Assembly: GCA_958298945.1 (NCBI GenBank)
Contig: OY282608.1
Span: 60,860,951 to 60,924,950 of the forward strand
From: Atherix ibis
Taxonomy: Eukaryota; Arthropoda; Insecta; Diptera; Athericidae
Length of the DNA: 64,000 nucleotides
Reading direction: 5' to 3'
The translations under genes were made by a program, and so were the position numbers. Positions 53,462 to 62,583 of the stretch are shown piece by piece. A model generated the notes under the pieces. The model ran no database searches. It saw nothing but the letters and a program-made list of their open reading frames with translations, and was not told where the DNA came from. Each line of letters opens with the position of its first letter. Position 1 is the first letter of the stretch.

Positions 53462-54843
53462 CAACAAGCCAACAAACCAACAAACCAACAAACCAACAAA
53501 CCAACAAACCAACAAACCAACAAACCAACAAAACAACAAACCAACAAACCAACAAGCCAACAAGCCAACAAGCCAACAAACCAACAAACTAACAAACCAA
53601 CAAGCCAACAAACCAACAAACCAACAAACCAAAAAACCAACAACCCAACAAGCCAACAAACCAACAAACCAACAAACCAAAAAACCAACAAACCAACTAC
53701 CATCAAACGAACAAAGCAACAAGCCAACAAGCCAACAAACCAACAAACCAACAAGCCAACAAACCAACAACCCAACAAGCCAACAAACCGACAAACCAAC
53801 AAACCAACAAACCAACAAGCCAACAAGCCAACAAACCAACAAACAAACAAGCCAACAAACCAACAAACCAACAAACCAACAAACCAACAAACCAACAAAC
53901 CAACAAACCAACAAACCAACAAAACAACAAACCAACAAGCCAACAAGCCAACAAGCCAACAAACCAACAAACCAACAAGCCAACAAGCCAACAAGCCAAC
54001 AAACCAACAAACAAATAAACCAACAAACCAACAAACCAACAAACCAACAAACCAACAAACCAACAAACCAACAAACTAACAAACCAACAAGCCAACAAAC
54101 CAACAAACCAACAAGCCAACAAACCAACAAGCCAACAAACCAACAAACCAACAAGCCAACAAACCAACAAACAAACAAGCCAACAAACCAACAAACCAAC
54201 AAACCAACAAACCAACAAACCAACAAACCAACAAACCAACAAACCAACAAACCAACAAAACAACAAACCAACAAGCCAACAAGCCAACAAGCCAACAAAC
54301 CAACAAACCAACAAGCCAACAAGCCAACAAGCCAACAAACCAACAAACTAACAAACCAACAAGCCAACAAACCAACAAACCAACAAACCAAAAAACCAAC
54401 AACCCAACAAGCCAACAAACCAACAAACCAACAAACCAAAAAACCAACAAACCAACTACCATCAAACGAACAAAGCAACAAGCCAACAAGCCAACAAACC
54501 AACAAACCAACAAGCCAACAAACCAACAACCCAACAAGCCAACAAACCGACAAACCAACAAACCAACAAACCAACAAGCCAACAAGCCAACAAACCAACA
54601 AACAAACAAGCCAACAAACCAACAAACCAACAAACCAACAAACCAACAAACCAACAAACCAACAAAGCAACAAACCAACAAAACAACAAACCAACAAGCC
54701 AACAAGCCAACAAGCCAACAAACCAACAAACCAACAAGCCAACAAGCCAACAAGCCAACAAACCAACAAACAAATAAACCAACAAACCAACAAACCAACA
54801 AACCAACAAACCAACAAACCAACAAACCAACAAACTAACAAAC
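53462..54843. repeat. 1,382-bp higher-order repeat, copy 2
   Basis: This is a nearly perfect tandem copy of 52,080-53,461, with AACTACC units at 53,695 and 54,454, again 759 apart. I saw no difference in the parts compared. Similarity ends near 54,840, where the following AACAAGCC spacing changes. It is the least diverged large duplication in the window and so probably the youngest. Alternatively it is an assembly duplication of one locus. Confidence 0.9.
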
Positions 54844-57800
54844 CAACAAGCCAACAAACCAACAAACCAACAAGCCAACAAACCAACAAGCCAACAAACC
54901 AACAAACCAACAAGCCAACAAACCAAGAAACCAACAAACCAACAAGCCAACAAGCCAACAAACCAACAAACCAACATGCCAACAAACCAACAAACTATGT
55001 AACCAACAAGCCAACAAACCAACAAACCAACAAGCCAACAAGCCAACAAACCAACAAACACATAAACCAACAAACCAACAAACAAATAAACCAACAAACC
55101 AACAAACCAACAAGCCAACAAACCAACAAACCAACAAACCAACAAGCCAACAAACCAACAAGCCAACAAACCAACAAACCAACAAACCAACAAGCTAACA
55201 AACCAACAAACCAAGAAACCAACAAACTAACCAACAAATAAATCAACAAAACAACAAACCAACAAGCCAACAAACCAACAAGCCAACAAACTAACAAACC
55301 AACAAACGAACTAACCAACAAACCAACAAGCCAACAAGCCAACAAACCAACAAACCAACAAACGAACTAACCAACAAACCAACAAGCCAACAAGCCAACA
55401 AACCAACAATCCAACAAACCAACAAACTAACAAACTAACAAACCAACAAGCCAATAAACCAACAAACCAACAAGCCAACAAACCAGAAAACCAACAAACC
55501 AACATGTCAACAAACCAACAAACTAAGTAACCAACAAGCCAACAAACCAACAAACCAACAACCCAACAAACCAACAAGCCAACAAACCAACAAACCAACA
55601 AACCAAGTAACCAAAAAGCCAACAAACTAACAAACCAACAAGCCAACAAACCAACAAGCCAATAAACCAACAAACCAACAAGCCAACAAACCAACAAAAG
55701 AACAAACCAACATGCCAACAAACCAACAAACTAAGTAACCAACAAGCCAACAAACCAACAAACCAACAAACTAACAAACCAACAAGCCAACAAACCAACA
55801 AATCAACAAACCAACAAAACAACAAACCAACAAATCAACAAACCAACAAACCAACAAGCCAACAAGCCAACAAACCAACAAACCAACAAGCCAACAAGCC
55901 AACAAACCAACAAACCAACAAGCCAACAAACCAACAAACCAACAAACCAAAAAACCAACAAACCAACAAACCAACAAACCAACAAACCAACAAACCAACA
56001 AACCAACAAACCAACAAACCAACAAGCCAATAAGCCAACAAACCAACAAACTAAGAAACCAACAAGCCAACAAGCCAACAAACCAACAAACCAACAAGCA
56101 AACAAGCCAACAAACCAACAAACCAAGTAACCAAAAAGCCAACAAACTAACAAACCAACAAGCCAACAAACCAACAAGCCAACAAGCCAACAAACCCACA
56201 AACCAACAAAGCAACAAACCAACAAACCAACAAACCAACAAACTAACAAACCAACAAGCCAACAAACCAACAAACCAACAAGCCAACAAACCAACAAACC
56301 AACAAGCCAACAAGCCAACAAACCAACAAACCAACAAGCCAACAAACCAACAAACCAACAAACCAACATGCCAACAAACCAACAAACCAACAAGCCAACA
56401 AACCAACAAACCAACAAACCAACAAAGCAACAAACCAACAAACCAACAAACCAACAAACTAACAAACCAACAAGCCAACAAACCAACAAACCAACAAGTC
56501 AACAAACCAACAAACCAACAAACCAACAAGCCAACAAGCCAACAAACCAACAAACCAACAAGCCAACGAACCAACAAACCAACAAACCAACATGCCAACA
56601 AGCCAACAAGCCAACAAACCAACAAGCCAACAAGCCAACAAACCAACAAACCAAGTAACCAAAAAGCCAACAAACTAACAAACCAACAAGCCAACAAACC
56701 AACAAACCAACAAACCAACAAAGCAACAAACCAACAAACCAACAAACCAACAAACTAACAAACCAACAAGCCAACAAACCAACAAACCAACAAGTCAACA
56801 AACCAACAAACCAACAAACCAACAAACCAACAAGCCAACAAGCCAACAAACCAACAAACCAACAAGCCAACGAACCAACAAACCAACAAACCAACATGCC
56901 AACAAAACAACAAACTAAGTAACCAACAAGCCAACAAACCAACAAACCAACAAGCCAACAAGCCAACAAACCAACAAACCAACAAGCCAACAAACCAACA
57001 AACCAACAAGCCAACAAACCAACAAACAAATAAACCAACAAACCAACAAACCAACAAACCAACAAACCAACAAACTAACAAACCAACAAGCCAACAAACC
57101 AACAAACCAACAAGCCAACAAACCAACAAACCAACAAACCAACAAGCCAACAAGCCAACAAACCAACAAACCAACAAGTCAACAAACCAACAAACCAACA
57201 AACCAACAAGCCAACAAGCCAACAAACCAACAAACCAACAAGCCAACGAACCAACAAACCAACAAACCAACATGCCAACAAAACAACAAACTAAGTAACC
57301 AACAAGCCAACAAACCAACAAACCAACAAGCCAACAAGCCAACAAGCCAACAAACCAACAAACCAACAAGCTAACAAACCAACAAACCAACAAGCCAACA
57401 AACCAACAAACAAATAAACCAACAAACCAAAAAACCAACAAACCAACAAACCAACAAATTAACAAACCAACAAGCCAACAAACCAACAAACCAGCAAGCC
57501 AACAAACCAACAAACCAACAAACCAACAAGCCAACAAGCCAACAAGCCAACAAACCAACAAACCAACAAACCAACAAGCCAACAAACCAACAAACCAACA
57601 AAGCAACATGCCAACAAACCAACAAACTATGTAACCAACAAGCCAACAAACCAACAAACCAACAAGCCAACAAGCCAACAAACCAACAAACAAATAAACC
57701 AACAAACCAACAAACAAATAAACCAACAAACCAACAAACCAACAAGCCAACAAACCAACAAACCAACAAACCAACAAGCCAACAAACCAACAAGCCAACA

Positions 57801-58000
57801 AACCAACAAACCAACAAACCAACAAGCCAACAAACCAACAAACCAACAAGCGAACAAACCAACAAAGAAATAAACCAACAAACCAACAAACCTACAAGCC
57901 AACAAACCAACAAGCCAACAAACTAACAAACCAACAAACGAACTAACCAACAAACCAACAAGCCAACAAGCCAACAAACCAACAAACCAACAAACGAACT
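54844..58000. repeat. Satellite block with a 376-bp tandem pair
   Basis: CATGCC boxes resume at about 54,975, with CTATGTAACC at 54,995 and 57,627. A CATGCCAACAAAAC string occurs at 56,895 and 57,271, exactly 376 bases (47 units) apart. The part from about 56,750 to 57,980 recurs near 60.4-61.4 and 61.6-62.5 kb. For example, AACAAAGAAATAAACC near 57,864 reappears near 61,253 (offset 3,389) and 62,389. No gene is visible. Confidence 0.78.
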
Positions 58001-58260
58001 AACCAACAAACCAACAAGCCAACAAGCCAACAAACCAACAAACCAACAAACCAACAAACTAACAAACTAACAAACCAACAAGCCAATAAACCAACAAACC
58101 AACAAGCCAACAAACCAACAAACCAACAAACCAACATGCCAACAAACCAACAAACTAAGTAACCAACAAGCCAACAAACCAACAAACCAACAAGCCAACA
58201 AACCAACAAGCCAACAAACCAACAAACCAAGTAACCAAAAGCCCAACATGCCAACAAACC

Positions 58261-58267
58261 AACAACT
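58261..58267. other. Register slip -1
   Basis: A 7-base AACAACT unit precedes AAGTAACC, inside the 95-base extra stretch. Confidence 0.82.
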
Positions 58268-58539
58268 AAGTAACCAACAAGCCAACAAACCAACAAACCA
58301 ACAAGCCAACAAACCAACAAACCAAGTAACCAAAAGCCCAACAAACTAACAAACCAACAAGCCAACAAGCCAACAAACCAACAAACCAACAAAGCAACAA
58401 ACCAACAAGCCAACAAACTAACAAACCAACAATCCAATTAACCAACAAACCAACAAACCAACAAACCAAAAAACGAACAAACCAACAAACCAACAAACCA
58501 ACAAACCAACAAACCAACAAACCAACAAACCAACAAAAT

Positions 58540-58546
58540 ACAAGCC
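58540..58546. other. Register slip -1
   Basis: A 7-base ACAAGCC unit follows AACAAAAT. It is absent from the right copy of the 4.43-kb duplication. Confidence 0.82.
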
Positions 58547-59569
58547 AACAAGCCAAAAAACCAACAAACTAACAAACCAACAAGCCAACAAACCAACAAA
58601 CAAACAAGCCAACAAGCCAACAAACCAACAAACCAAGTAACCAAAAAGCCAACAAACTAACAGACCAACAAGCCAACAAACCAACAAGCCAACAAGCCAA
58701 CAAACCAACAAACCAACAAATCAACAAACCAACAAACCAACAAACCAACAAACCAACAAACCAACAAGCCAACAAGCCAACAAACCAACAAACAAATAAA
58801 CCAACAAACCAACAAACAAATAAGCCAACAAACCAACAAACCAACAAGCCAACAAACCAACAAACCAACAAACCAACAAGCCAACAAACCAACAAGCCAA
58901 CAAACCAACAAACCAACAAACCAACAAGCCAACAAACCAACAAAACAACAAGCCAACAAACCAACAAACAAAAAAACCAACAAACCACCAAACCTACAAG
59001 CCAACAAACCAACAAGCCAACAAACTAACAAACCAACAAACGAACTAACCAACAAACCAACAAGCTAACAAGCCAACAAACCAACAAACCAACAAACGAA
59101 CTAACCAACAAACCAACAAGCCAACAAGCCAACAAACCAACAAACCAACAAACCAACAAACTAACAAACTAACAAACCAACAAGCCAATAAACCAACAAA
59201 CCAACAAGCCAACAAACCAACAAACCAACAAACCAACATGCCAACAAACCAACAAACTAAGTAACCAACAAGCCAACAAACCAACAAACCAACAAGTCAA
59301 CAAACCAACAAGCCAACAAACCAACAAACCAACAAACCAAGTAACCAAAAACCCAACAAACTAACAAACCAATAAGCCAACAAGCCAACAAACCAACAAA
59401 CCAACAAAGCAACAAACCAAGAAGCCAACAAACTAACAAACCAACAATCCAATTAACCAACAAACCAACAAACCAAAAAACCAACAAACCAACAAACCAA
59501 CAAACCAACAAACCAACAAACCAACAAGCCAACAAGCCAAAAAACCAACAAACTAACAAACCAACAAGC

Positions 59570-60311
59570 CAACAAACCAACAAACAAACAAGCCAACAAG
59601 CCAACAAACCAACAAACCAAGTAATCAAAAACCAACAAACTAACAGACCAACAAGCCAATAAACCAACAAGCCAACAAGCCAACAAACCAACAAACCAAC
59701 AAAGCAACAAACCAACAAACCAACAAACCAACAAACTAACAAACCAACAAGCCAACAAACAAATAAACCAGAAAGCCAACAAACCAACAAACCAACAAGC
59801 CAACAAGCCAACAAACCAACAAACCAACAAACCAACAAACCAACAAGCCAACAAACCAACATGCCAACAAACCAACAAGCCAACAAACCAACAAACCAAC
59901 AAACCAACATGCCAACAAACCAACAAACCAACAAGCCAACAAACCAAAGAGCCAACAAACCAACAAACCAACAAGCCAACAAACCCACAAACCAACAAAG
60001 CAACAAACCAACAAACCAACAAACCAACAAACTAACAAACCAACAAGCCAACAAACCAACAAACCAACAAGCCAACAAACCAACAAACCAACAAGCCAAC
60101 AAGCCAACAAACCAACAAACCAACAAGCCAACAAACCAACAAACCAACAAACCAACATGCCAACAAACCAACAAACCAACAAGCCAACAAACCAACAAGC
60201 CAACAAACCAACAAACCAACAAGCCAACAAGCCAACAAACCAACAAACCAACAAACCAACAAGCCAACGAACCAACAAACCAACCAACCAACATGCCAAC
60301 AAAACAACAAA
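59570..60311. repeat. Satellite block
   Basis: This stretch holds only octamer units. It includes a 7-base unit at 59,627, AACCAGAAAGCC near 59,765 and AACCAAAGAGCC near 59,942. Three CATGCC units (near 59,860, 59,908 and 60,155) are not followed by AAGTAACC, so 59,861-60,319 stays open in one + frame. The arrangement resembles 55.9-56.7 kb. No gene is visible. Confidence 0.65.
59627..59633. other. Register slip -1
   Basis: A 7-base AAAAACC unit follows AAGTAATC. It accounts for part of the 4,430 and 3,389 offsets. Confidence 0.8.
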
Positions 60312-61447
60312 CTAAGTAACCAACAAGCCAACAAACCAACAAACCAACAAGCCAACAAGCCAACAAACCAACAAACCAACAAGCCAACAAACCAACAAAC
60401 CAACAAGCCAACAAACCAACAAACAAATTAACCAACAAACCAACAAACCAACAAACCAACAAACCAACAAACTAACAAACCAACAAGCCAACAAACCAAC
60501 AAACCAACAAGCCAACAAACCAACAAACCAACAAACCAACAAGCCAACAAGCCAACAAACCAACAAACCAACAAGTCAACAAACCAACAAACCAACAAAC
60601 CAACAAGCCAACAAGCCAACAAACCAACAAACCAACAAGCCAACGAACCAACAAACCAACAAACCAACATGCCAACAAAACAACAAACTAAGTAACCAAC
60701 AAGCCAACAAACCAACAAACCAACAAGCCAACAAGCCAACAAGCCAACAAACCAACAAACCAACAAGCCAACAAACCAACAAACCAACAAGCCAACAAAC
60801 CAACAAACAAATAAACCAACAAACCAAAAAACCAACAAACCAACAAACCAACAAATTAACAAACCAACAAGCCAACAAACCAACAAACCAGCAAGCCAAC
60901 AAACCAACAAACCAACAAACCAACAAGCCAACAAGCCAACAAACCAACAAACCAACAAACCAACAAGCCAACAAACCAACAAACCAACAAACCAACATGC
61001 CAACAAACCAACAAACTATGTAACCAACAAGCCAACAAACCAACAAACCAACAAGCCAACAAGCCAACAAACCAACAAACAAATAAACCAACAAACCAAC
61101 AAACAAATAAACCAACAAACCAACAAACCAACAAGCCAACAAACCAACAAACCAACAAACCAACAAGCCAACAAACCAACAAGCCAACAAACCAACAAAC
61201 CAACAAACCAACAAGCCAACAAACCAACAAACCAACAAGCGAACAAACCAACAAAGAAATAAACCAACAAACCAACAAACCTACAAGCCAACAAACCAAC
61301 AAGCCAACAAACTAACAAACCAACAAACGAACTAACCAACAAACCAACAAGCCAACAAGCCAACAAACCAACAAACCAACAAACCAACAAACCAACAAGC
61401 CAACGAACCAACAAACCAACAAACCAACATGCCAACAAAACAACAAA
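60312..61447. repeat. 1,136-bp higher-order repeat, copy 1
   Basis: Tags recur 1,136 bases (142 units) to the right: AAATTAACC (first T at 60,428 and 61,564), AAATTAAC (60,856 and 61,992) and GCAAGCC after AACCA (60,891 and 62,027). CTATGTAACC at 61,016 pairs with 62,160, offset 1,144, because one AACAAGCC unit was gained in copy 2 near 62,100. The offset returns to 1,136 further on. Much of the copy also matches 56.8-57.98 kb. Confidence 0.9.
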
Positions 61448-62583
61448 CTAAGTAACCAACAAGCCAACAAACCAACAAACCAACAAGCCAACAAGCCAAC
61501 AAACCAACAAACCAACAAGCCAACAAACCCACAAACCAACAAGCCAACAAACCAACAAACAAATTAACCAACAAACCAACAAACCAACAAACCAACAAAC
61601 CAACAAACTAACAAACCAACAAGCCAACAAACCAACAAACCAACAAGCCAACAAACCAACAAACCAACAAACCAACAAGCCAACAAGCCAACAAACCAAC
61701 AAACCAACAAGTCAACAAACCAACAAACCAACAAACCAACAAGCCAACAAGCCAACAAACCAACAAACCAACAAGCCAACGAACCAACAAACCAACAAAC
61801 CAACATGCCAACAAAACAACAAACTAAGTAACCAACAAGCCAACAAACCAACAAACCAACAAGCCAACAAGCCAACAAGCCAACAAACCAACAAACCAAC
61901 AAGCCAACAAACCAACAAACCAACAAGCCAACAAACCAACAAACAAATAAACCAACAAACCAAAAAACCAACAAACCAACAAACCAACAAATTAACAAAC
62001 CAACAAGCCAACAAACCAACAAACCAGCAAGCCAACAAACCAACAAACCAACAAACCAACAAGCCAACAAGCCAACAAACCAACAAACCAACAAACCAAC
62101 AAGCCAACAAGCCAACAAACCAACAAACCAACAAACCAACATGCCAACAAACCAACAAACTATGTAACCAACAAGCCAACAAACCAACAAACCAACAAGC
62201 CAACAAGCCAACAAACCAACAAACAAATAAACCAACAAACCAACAAACAAATAAACCAACAAACCAACAAACCAACAAGCCAACAAACCAACAAACCAAC
62301 AAACCAACAAGCCAACAAACCAACAAGCCAACAAACCAACAAACCAACAAACCAACAAGCCAACAAACCAACAAGCGAACAAACCAACAAAGAAATAAAC
62401 CAACAAACCAACAAACCTACAAGCCAACAAACCAACAAGCCAACAAACTAACAAACCAACAAACGAACTAACCAACAAACCAACAAGCCAACAAGCCAAC
62501 AAACCAACAAACCAACAAACGAACTAACCAACAAACCAACAAGCCAACAAGCCAACAAACCAACAAACCAACAAACCAACAAA
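61448..62583. repeat. 1,136-bp higher-order repeat, copy 2
   Basis: This is a tandem copy of 60,312-61,447 with the same tags in order and only whole-unit differences. The right end runs into the segment shared with 57.9-59.57 kb. The block 56.75-59.57 therefore seems to have been copied to 60.3-64.0, with its left part then doubled. Confidence 0.88.

Larger units (their letters stand above)
58000..59569. repeat. 4.43-kb segmental duplication, left copy
   Basis: AATCCAATTA occurs at 58,431 and 62,861 (offset 4,430), CTAACAAACTAAC at 59,161 and 63,592 (4,431), and AATTAACC at 59,451 and 63,882 (4,431). The change from 4,430 to 4,431 is due to a 7-base unit at 58,540 that the right copy lacks. 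This copy also has an extra stretch of 95 bases near 58,230-58,325, where an AAGTAACCAAAAGCCC string is repeated with a 7-base AACAACT unit between the two. Confidence 0.85.

Noticed and set aside
51930..53579. Long minus-strand open frame (549 codons) and some hundreds of shorter ones translating as GLLVCWFV repeats
   Set aside because: All three minus frames give the same octapeptide because the unit is 8 bases long. Frames end only at variant units, nearly all starts are TTG inside the repeat, and no domain, signal or codon bias is present. They are by-products of the satellite.
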